A stretch of DNA of 43,443 nt from Oscillospiraceae bacterium (GCA_902761055.1 CACWIS010000024.1:1-43443); one strand, 5' to 3'; positions 30,954 to 41,503 are shown, counted from the stretch's first letter. Numbers and translations are program-made. The notes: generated from the sequence alone by a model not told the origin.

Positions 30954-33641
30954 TCAGCGGATCACCGCGCCGAAGCGCTCGCGCAGCGCGTCGAGCACGG
31001 CGCGCACGGTCTCCTCGGCGTGCTCGTCGGTCAGGGTCTGATCGTCGGCGCGCATGGTCAGCGAGAAGGCCACGGACTTGAAGCCCGCCGCGATGCGGCC
31101 GCCGGTGTAGACGTCAAAGACGGCGCAGTCCTTGAGATACTCTCCGCCGGAGGCGAGGATGCACTCCCGCAGCTCGCCCGCGGGGACGGACGCGTCGCAG
31201 ACCACGGCGATGTCGCGGCTGACGGAGGGGAAGCGCGGCAGCGGCTTGTAGACCGCGAGCGGCGCGCGGTGCGCGAGGATCGCGTCGAAGGACAGCTCGG
31301 CGCAGTAGAGCGCGGCGTCCACGCCGTAGTTCTCCGCCACGGCGGGGTGGATCTGGCCGAGCACGCCGACGCGCTCGCCGTCGAGGAAGACCTCGGCGCA
31401 GCGGCCGGGGTGGTAGGACGGGTTTTCGCGCGCCGCGGCGAAGCGCGGCTCTCCGCCGCAGAGGCCGCCGAGCAGCTCCTCGACCCAGCCCTTGAGCGTA
31501 AAGAAGTCCACGTCCGCGCCGTAGGCGCCGAGGGAGACGATCTTCGGCTCGTCGGCGAGGCCGTCCGGGCGCTTGAAGTAGACCTTGCCGAGCTCGTAGA
31601 AGGCGGCGGAGGCGTTGCGGAAGTTGTAGTTCCGCGTCAGGATCTCGAGCATCGAGGGCAGGACCGTCGTGCGCATGATCGAGGTATCCTCGCCCAGCGG
31701 ATTGAGGATCTTCAGGCTGTCGCGCAGCGGCGAGTCGGCCGGGAGGCGGATCTTGTCGTAATAGCTCGGGCTGATGAAGGAGTAGGTGATGATCTCGTCG
31801 AGGCCCAGGCTGCGGCAGATCTCGCCAACGCGGCGCTCGCACTGCTGGAGCTCGGTGAAGCCGCCGCAGGTCGAGATCGCGCCGGTGAAGCGCGTGGGGA
31901 TCTCGTTGTAGCCGTAGAAGCGCGCGACCTCCTCGGCGATGTCGGAGTAGTGCTCGACGTCGCCGCGCCACGAGGGCACGAGGATCGTGTCGCCGTCAAA
32001 GCCGAAGCCGAGCCGCGTGAGGATATCGCGCATCGCCGCCTCGTCGATGTCGGTGCCGAGCAGGGCGTTGATCTTCTCCGGCTCGAGCTTGAGCGTCACG
32101 GTCTTCAGCTCGCCCGCCACGGCGTCGATCACGCCGGGGACGACCTCGCCCGCGCCGAGCAGCTCGACCAGCTCGCAGGCGCGCTCGAGCGCCCGGACGG
32201 TGTTCTTCACGTCCAGGCCCTTCTCGAAGCGCGAGGACGCGTCCGTGCGCATGCCCAGCGCCGTGGCCGTGCGGCGCACGGAAGGGCCGGAGAAGTTGGC
32301 GCTCTCGAAGAGGACCATCGCCGTGTCGCCGACGATCTCGCTGTTCGCGCCGCCCATGACGCCCGCGACGGCGACGGGACGCTCGGTGTCGCAGATGCAG
32401 AGCATGTTTTCCGTCAGCTTGCGCTCGGCGCCGTCGAGCGTGGTGATGCTCTCCCCCGCGCGGGCGCGGCGGATACGGATCTCGCCGTCCCTGACGCAGG
32501 AGAAGTCGAAGGCGTGCATCGGCTGGCCGTACTCGAGCATGACGTAGTTCGTGATGTCGACGATGTTGTTGATCGGGCGCATGCCGGCGGCGCGGATGCG
32601 CTCGCGCATCCACTCCGGCGAGGGGGCAATCTTCACGTTGCGCACCATGCGCGCGGTGTAGCGCGGGCACAGCTCGCCGTCCTCGATGACGACCTTCGCC
32701 AGCTCCGCGATGTTCCCTTCGCCCTTCGCCTCCACCTTCGGTTCGTGGAGGCGCAGCGTCTTGCCGAAGGTGACGGCCGCTTCGCGCGCGAGGCCGATCA
32801 TGCACAGGCAGTCGGGCCGGTTGGGCGTGATCTCGAACTCGACGATATGGTCGTCGAGCCCCAGCAGCTTCCCGACGTCCTCGCCGGGCTGTTTGTCCTC
32901 CGGCAGGATCAGGATGCCGTCGGAGATGCAGTGCGGGAACTCCTCCTGCTTCGCGCGCAGGTCCCCGAGCGTGCAGATCTCTCCGCGCGCCGTGTCGAAG
33001 GCGACAAGGTCGGACGCGTGGAGGTTGGAGCAGGGCGTGAGGCACTCGCGCTCCCCGTCGCCGAGGGACAGCGTGCAGCGCCACGCGCCGCCGCGCTTTT
33101 CAAGCGCCTTGAGCTCCGCCGCGCGGACCGTGCCGAAGATCCTGTCGCCGGCCTTGATCGCGGACGGGATCGAGGGCTTCGCCGGGTCGAGCGGGTGATA
33201 GTCTCCGAGGATCGCGGCGGGCGTGATGAGCGCCTCGGGGAAGTCGTGCGCGGTCATGCCGAGCTCGCGCAGCGAGCAGAGCATGCCCTCGGAGGCGACG
33301 CCGCGCAGCTTGCCGCTGCGGATCTCGGCGCCGTTGGGGAGCCGCGCGCCGTCGAGCGCGACGGGGACGAGCTCGCCGGCGTGGACGTTCCACGCGCCGG
33401 TGCAGATCTGGACGGTCCGGCCGCCGACGTCGAGCTGCGCGACGAGCATGTGGTCGGAATCCGGGTGCTTTTCGAGCTTCACGATGCGCCCGACGACGAC
33501 GTTCCGGATCGTCGCGGACAGATCGCGCGTGACCTCGACCTTCGAGCCGGAGACGGACATGGCCTCGGCGAAGGCGCGGTCGGAGACCTCCTCGAGCGGG
33601 AGGTCGATGAATTCATTGAGCCATTTTCTTGAAAGATCCAT
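30954..33641 (-). CDS. pheT: Phenylalanyl-tRNA synthetase beta subunit with extra block
   Basis: An 895-residue beta subunit; the usual length is about 800. The EMAP/tRNA-binding domain (about 40-130, KLEKHPDSDHMLVAQLDVGG) runs to SEGMLCSLRELGM. Here about 100 additional residues (about 138-240) are inserted before the normal continuation DGILILPED and FEITPNRPDCL. B3/B4 editing, B5 and the catalytic-like core follow, and the C-terminal FDX anticodon-binding domain has PLPRFPSVSRDIAVV. GGGAGG precedes the ATG. pheT follows pheS by 18 bases. The insert has FGTV, GGAWRCTLSLGDGE and LTPCSNLHASDLVA; I do not recognise its family. Confidence 0.93.
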   Translation of the reverse strand: MDLSRKWLNEFIDLPLEEVSDRAFAEAMSVSGSKVEVTRDLSATIRNVVVGRIVKLEKHPDSDHMLVAQLDVGGRTVQICTGAWNVHAGELVPVALDGARLPNGAEIRSGKLRGVASEGMLCSLRELGMTAHDFPEALITPAAILGDYHPLDPAKPSIPSAIKAGDRIFGTVRAAELKALEKRGGAWRCTLSLGDGERECLTPCSNLHASDLVAFDTARGEICTLGDLRAKQEEFPHCISDGILILPEDKQPGEDVGKLLGLDDHIVEFEITPNRPDCLCMIGLAREAAVTFGKTLRLHEPKVEAKGEGNIAELAKVVIEDGELCPRYTARMVRNVKIAPSPEWMRERIRAAGMRPINNIVDITNYVMLEYGQPMHAFDFSCVRDGEIRIRRARAGESITTLDGAERKLTENMLCICDTERPVAVAGVMGGANSEIVGDTAMVLFESANFSGPSVRRTATALGMRTDASSRFEKGLDVKNTVRALERACELVELLGAGEVVPGVIDAVAGELKTVTLKLEPEKINALLGTDIDEAAMRDILTRLGFGFDGDTILVPSWRGDVEHYSDIAEEVARFYGYNEIPTRFTGAISTCGGFTELQQCERRVGEICRSLGLDEIITYSFISPSYYDKIRLPADSPLRDSLKILNPLGEDTSIMRTTVLPSMLEILTRNYNFRNASAAFYELGKVYFKRPDGLADEPKIVSLGAYGADVDFFTLKGWVEELLGGLCGGEPRFAAARENPSYHPGRCAEVFLDGERVGVLGQIHPAVAENYGVDAALYCAELSFDAILAHRAPLAVYKPLPRFPSVSRDIAVVCDASVPAGELRECILASGGEYLKDCAVFDVYTGGRIAAGFKSVAFSLTMRADDQTLTDEHAEETVRAVLDALRERFGAVIR

Positions 33642-33659
33642 TGTTGTTCCCTCCCCTTT

Positions 33660-34897
<1,238 letters not shown>

Positions 34898-34902
34898 AGG
34901 CT

Positions 34903-34931
34903 AATGTATCACAGTTTGCCGCCGATGGCAA
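34903..34931 (-). promoter_or_regulatory. Sigma-A promoter of pheST
   Basis: The minus strand has TTGCCA (34926-34931), a 17-base spacer and TACATT (34903-34908), giving a start near 34897, at the 5' end of the T-box leader. Confidence 0.7.
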
Positions 34932-35034
34932 GAGGGGATTTGCCTCCGGCCCGCCGATCTCATCCGCGCGGGCGCATAGACACCGCGGCGCGCTCATATC
35001 CTTGAACGAACGATCCAAACACGGGAGGACGGAT

Positions 35035-35580
35035 ATGAAAAAGCTCTTTCTGCCCCTGCTGCTGCTCGGCGCGCTGCTGCTCGGCGGCTGCGAAAACAGG
35101 AACGAGGCGCAGTTCCGCAGCTTTTCCGAGGCGCTGCGCGCGCGGGAGGATCTCGCGCTGACGGCCGTCGTGCGCGCCGAGTACGACGACCGCACGTGCA
35201 CCTTCACGCTGCGCTGCACCGACGAGGAGGACGGCGGCTTCTGCGTGGAGGTGCTTGAGCCGGAGCTGATCCGCGGCGTTCGGGCGCACATGGACGGCGG
35301 CGGGGCGAAGCTGCTCTATGACGGCATCTCGATCGACACCGGCGAGGACGCCGCGTCGCAGCTCTCGCCGATGGCCGCGCTGCCGCTGCTCGTCCGCGCG
35401 CTGCGCGAGGGGATGCTCGACTCCGCCTGGAGCGAGGACGGCTGCTGCGCGGCGCTGCTCGTCCCGGCGGACGGCGTCACGGTCACGGTGCTCTTCGACG
35501 AAGAGATGAAGCCGTCCCGCGCCGAGATGGCGCAGGACGGAAGGACGGCGATCTTTGCGGAGATCACGGAGTTTGAATGA
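35035..35580 (+). CDS. Putative lipoprotein of unknown function
   Basis: A 181-residue protein with a lipoprotein signal: MKKLFLPLLLLGALLLGGC, where the lipobox LGGC makes Cys19 the lipidated residue. The mature part is acidic, with two short CxxxC-like pairs (CTFTLRC and DGCCAALL) and no domain that I recognise. It could be an outer-face protein that follows loads such as LppX/LolA-like folds, but that is not supported by motif. ATG 35035 has GGGAGG upstream; earlier in-frame starts overlap the pheS promoter and lack a site. A bidirectional terminator follows. Confidence 0.82.
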   Translation: MKKLFLPLLLLGALLLGGCENRNEAQFRSFSEALRAREDLALTAVVRAEYDDRTCTFTLRCTDEEDGGFCVEVLEPELIRGVRAHMDGGGAKLLYDGISIDTGEDAASQLSPMAALPLLVRALREGMLDSAWSEDGCCAALLVPADGVTVTVLFDEEMKPSRAEMAQDGRTAIFAEITEFE

Positions 35581-35613
35581 AAACGCTCTCCCCTCGCGGG
35601 GAGAGCGTTTTTC
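35578..35613. terminator. Bidirectional terminator, lipoprotein and ABC operon
   Basis: A 13-bp stem, AAACGCTCTCCCC with its complement (35581-35610), has a TCGC loop and T-runs in both directions. It ends the lipoprotein gene and the MarR-ABC operon. Confidence 0.93.
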
Positions 35614-35614
35614 G

Positions 35615-37510
35615 TTATTCGAGCTCGAAGGCGCCGGTGTAGAGCCTGTAATAGGTGCCCTTCTCGGAGAGCAGCTTCTCATGGCTGCCGCGCTCGATGA
35701 TGCGGCCGTGGTCGAGGACCATGATCACGTCGCTGTTCATGACCGTCGAGAGCCGGTGCGCGATGACGAAGACCGTGCGGCCCTCCATCAGCTTGTCCAT
35801 GCCCTTCTGCACGATGGCCTCGGTATGCGTGTCGATCGACGAGGTCGCCTCGTCGAGGATCATGACCGGCGGATCGGCCACCGCGGCGCGCGCGATCGAG
35901 ATCAGCTGGCGCTGGCCCTGCGAGAGGTTGGCGCCGTTGTTCTCGAGCACCGTGTCGTAGCCCCGCGGCAGACGCGTGATGAAATCGTCCGCGCCCGCGA
36001 GCTTTGCCGCGGCGCGGCACTGCTCGTCCGTCGCGTCGAGATTGCCGTAGCGGATGTTGTCGAGCACCGTGCCGGTGAAGAGGTTGACGTCCTGCAGCAC
36101 CAGCCCCAGCGAGCGGCGCAGATCGCCTTTTTTGATCTTGTTGACGTTGATGCCGTCGTAGCGGATCTTGCCGTCGTCGATGTCGTAAAAGCGGTTGATG
36201 AGGTTCGTGATCGTGGTCTTGCCCGCGCCGGTCGCGCCGACGAAGGCCACCTTCTGACCCGGCTCGGCGTAGACGGAGATGTCGTGCAGGACCGGCTTGC
36301 CCTCCTCGTAGGCGAAGTCGACGTCCACCATGCGCACGTCGCCGCGCAGCTCGGTGTAGGTCAGGGTGCCGTCGCCGTGGGGATGGCGCCAGGCCCAGCG
36401 GCCGGTGTGCTCGTCGGTCTCGGTGATCGTGCCGTCCTCTGCGATCCGGCAGTTGACCAGCGTGACGTAGCCGTCGTCCGTCTCGGGCTTCTCGTCCATC
36501 AGCGCGAAGACGCGCTTGGCGCCGGCGGCGGCCATGACGATGGAGTTGATCTGCTGCGAGAGCGTGTTGACGTTGCCGGTGAACTGCTTGGTCATGTTCA
36601 GGAACGGGATCAGGATGCTGATCGAGAAGGCCTTGCCGGAGAGCGATACGTTCGGCACGCCGGTGAGCAGGAACACGCCGCCGACCAGCGCGAGCGTGAC
36701 GTAGAGCACGTTGCCGATGTTGGCGATGATCGGGCCGAGCGTGCTGGCGAAGGCGTGGGCGCGGAAGCTGTGCGCGAAGAGCCGGTCGTTGATCTCGTCG
36801 AACTCCTCGATGCCCTTCTGCTCATGGCAGAAGACCTTGATGACCTTCTGGCCGTTCATCGACTCCTGGATATAGCCCTCGTTCTCCGCGACGGTCTTCT
36901 GCATCTCGACGAAGGAACGCGCCGAGCCGCCGCCGACCCTCTTGGCCACGACGATCATCGCGACGACGCCGAGCAGCAGCACCAGCGTCATCCAGACGGA
37001 GAAGTACAGCATGATGCCCAGCACCACCAGTACGATCGCGCCGGACTGGATGAAGGAGGGCAGGGTCTGCGAGACGAGCTGGCGCAGCGTGTCCACGTCG
37101 TTGGTATAGTGGCTCATGATGTCGCCGAACTTGTGCGTGTCGAAATAGCGGATCGGCAGGTTCTGCATCCCGTCGAAGAGCTCGCGGCGCAGCTTGTCGA
37201 GGAAGCCCTGCGTCATGATCGCCATGAGCTGGGTCTGCACGGTCATGGCCGTGATCGACAGCACGTACAGAGCGCCGAGCAGCAGCAGATAGGGCGTGAG
37301 CTCGGCGCGGGCGGAGCTCCAGTCGCCGCTCTCGACCCAGGTCTGGATCAGCGCGATCACCCGCTGGATGAACAGCGAGGGGATCGACGAGACGACCGCA
37401 GCGAAGAGGATGCAGGCGACGGCAAGGGGCGCGAGCACGGGATAGTAGCGGAAGAACATGCGGATCACGCGGAAGAGCGAGCCGTCGGGTTTTCCGTGGG
37501 GCTTATTCAT
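35615..37510 (-). CDS. ABC exporter half-transporter, catalytically complete NBD
   Basis: A 631-residue fusion of six membrane helices and an ATPase. Walker A is GATGAGKTT, the signature LSQGQ, and Walker B ILDEATSS with the catalytic Glu. Between the two domains a long loop carries WAWRHPHGDG, as in one subgroup of clostridial exporters. The ATG at 37510 follows GGAGGTGA and lies inside the last codons of the partner gene (8-base overlap), so the two are translated together. With the neighbour's altered Walker B, this should form an asymmetric heterodimer like BmrCD or TM287/288, which export drugs or lipids. The substrate is not predictable. Confidence 0.92.
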   Translation of the reverse strand: MNKPHGKPDGSLFRVIRMFFRYYPVLAPLAVACILFAAVVSSIPSLFIQRVIALIQTWVESGDWSSARAELTPYLLLLGALYVLSITAMTVQTQLMAIMTQGFLDKLRRELFDGMQNLPIRYFDTHKFGDIMSHYTNDVDTLRQLVSQTLPSFIQSGAIVLVVLGIMLYFSVWMTLVLLLGVVAMIVVAKRVGGGSARSFVEMQKTVAENEGYIQESMNGQKVIKVFCHEQKGIEEFDEINDRLFAHSFRAHAFASTLGPIIANIGNVLYVTLALVGGVFLLTGVPNVSLSGKAFSISILIPFLNMTKQFTGNVNTLSQQINSIVMAAAGAKRVFALMDEKPETDDGYVTLVNCRIAEDGTITETDEHTGRWAWRHPHGDGTLTYTELRGDVRMVDVDFAYEEGKPVLHDISVYAEPGQKVAFVGATGAGKTTITNLINRFYDIDDGKIRYDGINVNKIKKGDLRRSLGLVLQDVNLFTGTVLDNIRYGNLDATDEQCRAAAKLAGADDFITRLPRGYDTVLENNGANLSQGQRQLISIARAAVADPPVMILDEATSSIDTHTEAIVQKGMDKLMEGRTVFVIAHRLSTVMNSDVIMVLDHGRIIERGSHEKLLSEKGTYYRLYTGAFELE

Positions 37511-39251
37511 CGCGCTCACCTCCCTTGTTCTGCTGTTCCCAGGTCTCGCGGTAGAGCTCGCTCGAGCGCATCAGCTCCTCGTGCGTGCCGGAGGCCGCGA
37601 TGCGGCCGTTTTCCATGATGAGGATCATGTCGGCGTCCTGGACGGAGGCGACGCGCTGGGCGATGATGATCTTGGTCGTCTCCGGGATATAGGCGCGGAA
37701 GCCCGCGCGGATCAGCGCGTCGGTGTGCGTGTCGACGGCGCTGGTCGAGTCGTCGAGGATCAGGATCTTCGGCTTTTTCAGCAGGGCGCGCGCGATGCAC
37801 AGCCGCTGCTTCTGGCCGCCGGAGACGTTCGAGCCGCCCTGCTCGATCTTCGTGTCGTAGCCGTCGGGGAAGGCGCGGATGAACTCGTCCGCCTGCGCGA
37901 GGCGGCAGGCCGCCTCCATTTCCTCGTCCGTGGCGTTCGGATCGCCCCAGCGCAGGTTGTCGCGGATCGTGCCGGAGAAGAGCAGGTTCTTCTGCAGCAC
38001 GACGGCGACGTTGTTGCGCAGCGTGTCGAGATCGTATTCGCGCACGTCGCGCCCGCCGACCTTCACGCTGCCCTCGCTGACGTCGTAGAGCCGCGGGATC
38101 AGCTGCACGAGCGTGGATTTGCTCGAGCCCGTGCCGCCGAGGATGCCGACCGTGGCGCCCGAGGGAATGTGCAGATCGACGTCGAAGAGCGCATAGTTTT
38201 TCGCGTCTTTGGAGTACTTGAAGGAGACGTCCTCAAAGTCGATCGAGCCGTCCGCCACCTCGTACGCCGGCTCGTCGGGGTTGGCGAGCGTGGGCTCCTC
38301 GCTCATGACCTCGGCCAGACGCTTGATCGATTCGGCCGAGATCGTCAGCATGACGTAGATCATCGAGATCATCATCAGGCTCATCAGGATCTGGAAGCCG
38401 TAGGTCAGCATCGCCGAGAGCTGGCCGACGTCGATCGTCGTGCCGCGGTTGGAGATGATGAGCTTCGAGCCGACGAGCAGCACGAAGATCATGTTGAAGT
38501 ACAGGCACAGCTGCATCAGCGGGCTGTTGAGCGCGACGAGACGCTCGGCGTAGGTGAAGTCCCTGCAGATATCGCGCGAGGCCCTGCCGAATTTCCGCTT
38601 CTCGTATTCCTCGCGCGCAAAGCCCTTGACGACGCGCATCGCGCGCACGTTCTCCTCGATGGACTCGTTGAGCTTGTCGTACTTGCGGAACACCGCGCGG
38701 AAGGCCGGCATGGCCCGCCGCGTGATCGCGACAAGCCCGACGACGAGCACCGGGATCAGCACGAGGAAGGTCGTGGCGAGCGCGCCGCCCATGAGATAAG
38801 CCATGACGATGGCGAAGAGGAACATCAGCGGCGCGCGGATCGCGATGCGGATGATCATCATGAAGGCCATCTGCACGTTGCCGATATCGGTCGTCATGCG
38901 CGTGACCAGCGAGGCGGTCGAGAAGCGGTCGATGTTTTCAAAGGAGAAGTCCTGAACGCGGCAGTAGACGTCGTGGCGCAGGTTGCGCGCAAAGCCGGCC
39001 GAGGCCTTCGAGCCCGTGTAGCCCGCCGAGGCGCCGCAGGAAAGACTGAGCACCGCCAGCAGCACGAGGAAAAGCCCCGTCTTTACCACGCCGGCGAGCG
39101 GCGCGCCGTCCTTGATGGCGTTGACCATGTCGGCCGTGAGGAAGGGGATGACGACCTCGATGAGCACCTCGAGGACGATCAGCACGATCGTCACGATCGC
39201 CGGGCGCTTGAATTCCCGCACGCTCGGAAGCAGCTTTCTGAAATTGCTCAT
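37503..39251 (-). CDS. ABC exporter half-transporter with degenerate ATP site
   Basis: A 582-residue half-transporter with six membrane helices in about the first 310 residues. The NBD has Walker A GGTGSSKST, signature VSGGQ and Walker B ILILDDSTSAVD. Asp replaces the catalytic Glu, the known sign of the non-hydrolysing site in heterodimeric exporters. ATG 39251 overlaps the MarR stop as ATGA. AAGGAGG lies about 10 bases upstream. It is the first ABC gene of marR-ABC-ABC. Confidence 0.92.
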   Translation of the reverse strand: MSNFRKLLPSVREFKRPAIVTIVLIVLEVLIEVVIPFLTADMVNAIKDGAPLAGVVKTGLFLVLLAVLSLSCGASAGYTGSKASAGFARNLRHDVYCRVQDFSFENIDRFSTASLVTRMTTDIGNVQMAFMMIIRIAIRAPLMFLFAIVMAYLMGGALATTFLVLIPVLVVGLVAITRRAMPAFRAVFRKYDKLNESIEENVRAMRVVKGFAREEYEKRKFGRASRDICRDFTYAERLVALNSPLMQLCLYFNMIFVLLVGSKLIISNRGTTIDVGQLSAMLTYGFQILMSLMMISMIYVMLTISAESIKRLAEVMSEEPTLANPDEPAYEVADGSIDFEDVSFKYSKDAKNYALFDVDLHIPSGATVGILGGTGSSKSTLVQLIPRLYDVSEGSVKVGGRDVREYDLDTLRNNVAVVLQKNLLFSGTIRDNLRWGDPNATDEEMEAACRLAQADEFIRAFPDGYDTKIEQGGSNVSGGQKQRLCIARALLKKPKILILDDSTSAVDTHTDALIRAGFRAYIPETTKIIIAQRVASVQDADMILIMENGRIAASGTHEELMRSSELYRETWEQQNKGGERDE

Positions 39252-39709
39252 CTTTTCTCTCCCTCCTTTTGTCCGCAGATGTTTTCCAGCAGGCAGTCCA
39301 GCATCCCGCCGATACGGGCCGCTTCCTCCGCGCCGAGCGTGGAGGAAAACTTGGCGAAGGTCTCCTCGTCGATGCGGAACATCTCGCGCCCCAGCTCGCG
39401 CGCCTTCTCCGTCTGGCGGATCGCCTTGCGGCGGCCGTCGACGGCGCTGGGCGATACGGCGATAAAGCCCTTCTTTTCCAGTTTTTTGAGGATCTCCGTC
39501 ATCGTCGGGTGGCTGCTGCGGCTCAGCTCCTCGATATCGCGCTGGCTGATCTCGCCGCCGCGCTCCCGCTCGAGCCGGTCGAGCGCGCGCAGCACGCCGA
39601 ACTGCGCGCCGGTCAGATCCTTTTCGCGCAGCGCCGCGTCCAGCTCGCGCCGGAAAGCGCGGTGGATGATCGCGAACTTTGCGCCGATGGGGACGTCTGT
39701 TGGATTCAT
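39248..39709 (-). CDS. MarR-family transcriptional regulator
   Basis: A 153-residue winged-helix repressor. The recognition region is ISQRDIEELSRSSHPTMTEI, then LKKLEKKGFI and the wing (SPSAVDGRRKAI). MarR proteins bind a palindrome as dimers and release it on binding a small aromatic or toxic compound. A 22-bp perfect palindrome overlaps the -10 of its own promoter, so self-repression of the whole operon is very likely. ATG 39709 follows AGGAGT. It is coupled to the ABC genes by an ATGA overlap. Confidence 0.94.
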   Translation of the reverse strand: MNPTDVPIGAKFAIIHRAFRRELDAALREKDLTGAQFGVLRALDRLERERGGEISQRDIEELSRSSHPTMTEILKKLEKKGFIAVSPSAVDGRRKAIRQTEKARELGREMFRIDEETFAKFSSTLGAEEAARIGGMLDCLLENICGQKEGEKR

Positions 39710-39728
39710 GGGATACTCCTGGCAATTC

Positions 39729-39775
39729 AATATGTCGCATGCGACATATTTTAGCGCAGATTTTCGAAATGTCAA
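39729..39775 (-). promoter_or_regulatory. marR promoter with 22-bp palindromic operator
   Basis: The minus strand has TTGACA (39770-39775), a 16-base spacer and TAAAAT (39748-39753). The perfect palindrome at 39729-39750, half-site AATATGTCGCA, overlaps the last half of the -10 and covers the expected start near 39741. A bound MarR dimer would block RNA polymerase. Confidence 0.92.
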
Positions 39776-39787
39776 GTGCCGGGACGC

Positions 39788-39822
39788 AAAAAAGCGGTCC
39801 GCCGACGGCGGACCGCTTTTTT
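39788..39822. terminator. Bidirectional terminator after the symporter gene
   Basis: A 10-bp GC stem (GCGGTCCGCC with its complement, 39794-39816) is extended by six A-T pairs (39788-39793 with 39817-39822). It ends the symporter gene on the minus strand. Confidence 0.93.
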
Positions 39823-39840
39823 GAGACAGGAGCGCTTGAC

Positions 39841-41364
39841 TTATCCCTTCACCGCGTCGAATTCGGCGCAGATCTCCTCGTCGGGCTTCGCCGTGCAGAG
39901 ACTGACGATCACGATGACGAGCGCGGAGATCACAAAGGCGGGCAGCAGCTCGTAGATCGCGAGCACGCCGCCGATGGGGGCGACGAGGTACTTCCACACG
40001 AAGATCATGACCGCGCCGGCGATCATGCCGGCGATCGCGCCCTGGCGGTTGCAGCGCTTCCAGAACAGGCCGAGGAGCATCACGGGGCCGAAGGTCGCGC
40101 CGAAGCCCGCCCAGGCGAAGGACACGACGCGGAAGATCGAGCTCGCGGGATCGGAAGCGAAGATCGCGCCGAGGACCGCCACGCCCACGACCGTGAGGCG
40201 CGCGACGAGCATGTTTTTCTTCTCCGAGAGCTTCACGCCGAAGACGTCGCGCAGCAGGTTCTGCGTCACGCCCGAGGCGGCGGCGAGGAGCTGCGCGTCG
40301 GCGGTGGACATCGTCGCGGCGAGGATGCCCGCGAGGATCAGGCCGCCGACGATCGCGGCGAGCGCGCCGTGCGAGGCGATGAGCGCCGCGCAGCGGACGA
40401 TGAGGTTTTCGGCCTCGCTCTCCGTACCGGGCACGGAGATCACGCCGCGGCTGGCCATGCCGAAGCCGACGATGCCGATGACCACGGCCACACCCAGCGA
40501 CACGACGCACCAGATCGAGCCGACGCGGCGGGAGATCTTCAGCTCCTTCTCGTCGCGCACGGCCATGAAGTGCAGCAGGATGTGGGGCATGCCGAAGTAG
40601 CCCAGGCCCCAGGCCAGCGTCGAGACGACCATGATCGGCGTGTAGACGCCGGCGGACTTCGAGAGGATGTCCGTCGCCGCGCCGAGGCTCAGATAGCCGG
40701 GCACGGAGCGCGCGTTGTCCACGACCGCGCCCCAGCCGCCGGCGGCGTTGATGCCGAAGAACAGCACGATGATGAGCGCCAGCGTCATGACGATCGACTG
40801 GATCAGGCTCGTCACCGAGGCGGCCATGAAGCCGCCGAGCGCACAGTAGGCCACGATGACCGCGGCGGAGACGAGCATCGCCTTCATGTAGTCAAAGCCG
40901 AAGAGGCTGTTGAAGAGCTTGCCGCAGGCCGCGAAGCCGGAGGCCGTGTAGGGCACGAAGAAGATGATGATCACGAGCGCGCCGACGGTCTCGATGATCT
41001 TCGAGTTGTCGCGGAAGCGCCGCGCGAGGAAGTCCGGCACCGTGATCGCGCCGGTCGCCTCGGAATAGCGGCGCAGACGCTTGGCCACGAGCAGCCAGTT
41101 GAGGTAGGTGCCGGCCGCCAGGCCGATGGCCGTCCAGCTGGCTTCGGCCACGCCGCAGAACATCGCCAGGCCCGGCACGCCCATCAGCAGGTAGGCGCTC
41201 ATGTCCGAGGCCTCGGTGCTCATGGCCGTGACCACGGGACCGAGACGGCGGCCGCCGAGGTAGAAGTCCTCGGAGTTCTTGTTCTTCGAATAGGCGATGC
41301 CGATCGCGAGCATGCCGACGAGGTAGACGACGATCGCGCCGAGTACATAGATCATTCCGCTCAT
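39841..41364 (-). CDS. putP: Sodium/solute symporter, PutP-like (SSS family)
   Basis: A 507-residue membrane protein with about 13 helices. The start of the transport core, GGRRLGPVVTAMSTEASDMS, and AYLLMGVPG, match the sodium/proline symporter PutP, including Ser and Thr residues of the sodium site. The family signature WGLGYFGMPHILLHFMAVR and the later LAGILAATMSTADAQLLAAA are also typical. Proline is the likely substrate; another amino acid or organic acid is possible. AGGAG precedes the ATG. Its promoter (41399-41426) is divergent from that of the LysR gene, which is probably its regulator. Confidence 0.9.
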   Translation of the reverse strand: MSGMIYVLGAIVVYLVGMLAIGIAYSKNKNSEDFYLGGRRLGPVVTAMSTEASDMSAYLLMGVPGLAMFCGVAEASWTAIGLAAGTYLNWLLVAKRLRRYSEATGAITVPDFLARRFRDNSKIIETVGALVIIIFFVPYTASGFAACGKLFNSLFGFDYMKAMLVSAAVIVAYCALGGFMAASVTSLIQSIVMTLALIIVLFFGINAAGGWGAVVDNARSVPGYLSLGAATDILSKSAGVYTPIMVVSTLAWGLGYFGMPHILLHFMAVRDEKELKISRRVGSIWCVVSLGVAVVIGIVGFGMASRGVISVPGTESEAENLIVRCAALIASHGALAAIVGGLILAGILAATMSTADAQLLAAASGVTQNLLRDVFGVKLSEKKNMLVARLTVVGVAVLGAIFASDPASSIFRVVSFAWAGFGATFGPVMLLGLFWKRCNRQGAIAGMIAGAVMIFVWKYLVAPIGGVLAIYELLPAFVISALVIVIVSLCTAKPDEEICAEFDAVKG

Positions 41365-41398
41365 GGTTTTTTCTCCTTTGGGTTTTTTCGATACTGTG

Positions 41399-41426
41399 AT
41401 TATACCGGAATCCCCGCCGCGTTCAA
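41399..41426 (-). promoter_or_regulatory. Sigma-A promoter of the symporter gene
   Basis: The minus strand has TTGAAC (41421-41426), a 16-base spacer and TATAAT (41399-41404), about 30 bases before the ATG. Confidence 0.82.
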
Positions 41427-41448
41427 GCGCCTGCCGCGCGGGAGACGC

Positions 41449-41476
41449 TTGATTTTTGCAAAAAGGACGCTATAAT
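41449..41476 (+). promoter_or_regulatory. Sigma-A promoter of the LysR gene
   Basis: The plus strand has TTGATT (41449-41454), a 16-base spacer and TATAAT (41471-41476). The two -35 boxes of the divergent promoters are 22 bases apart. Confidence 0.78.
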
Positions 41477-41503
41477 AGAAACGGCCGTAATCTATTCTAT
41501 TGT

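Noticed and set aside
39741-40510. Upstream extension of the MarR frame into the symporter region
   Set aside because: The extension crosses the marR promoter, operator and a terminator. ATG 39709 has a ribosome-binding site.
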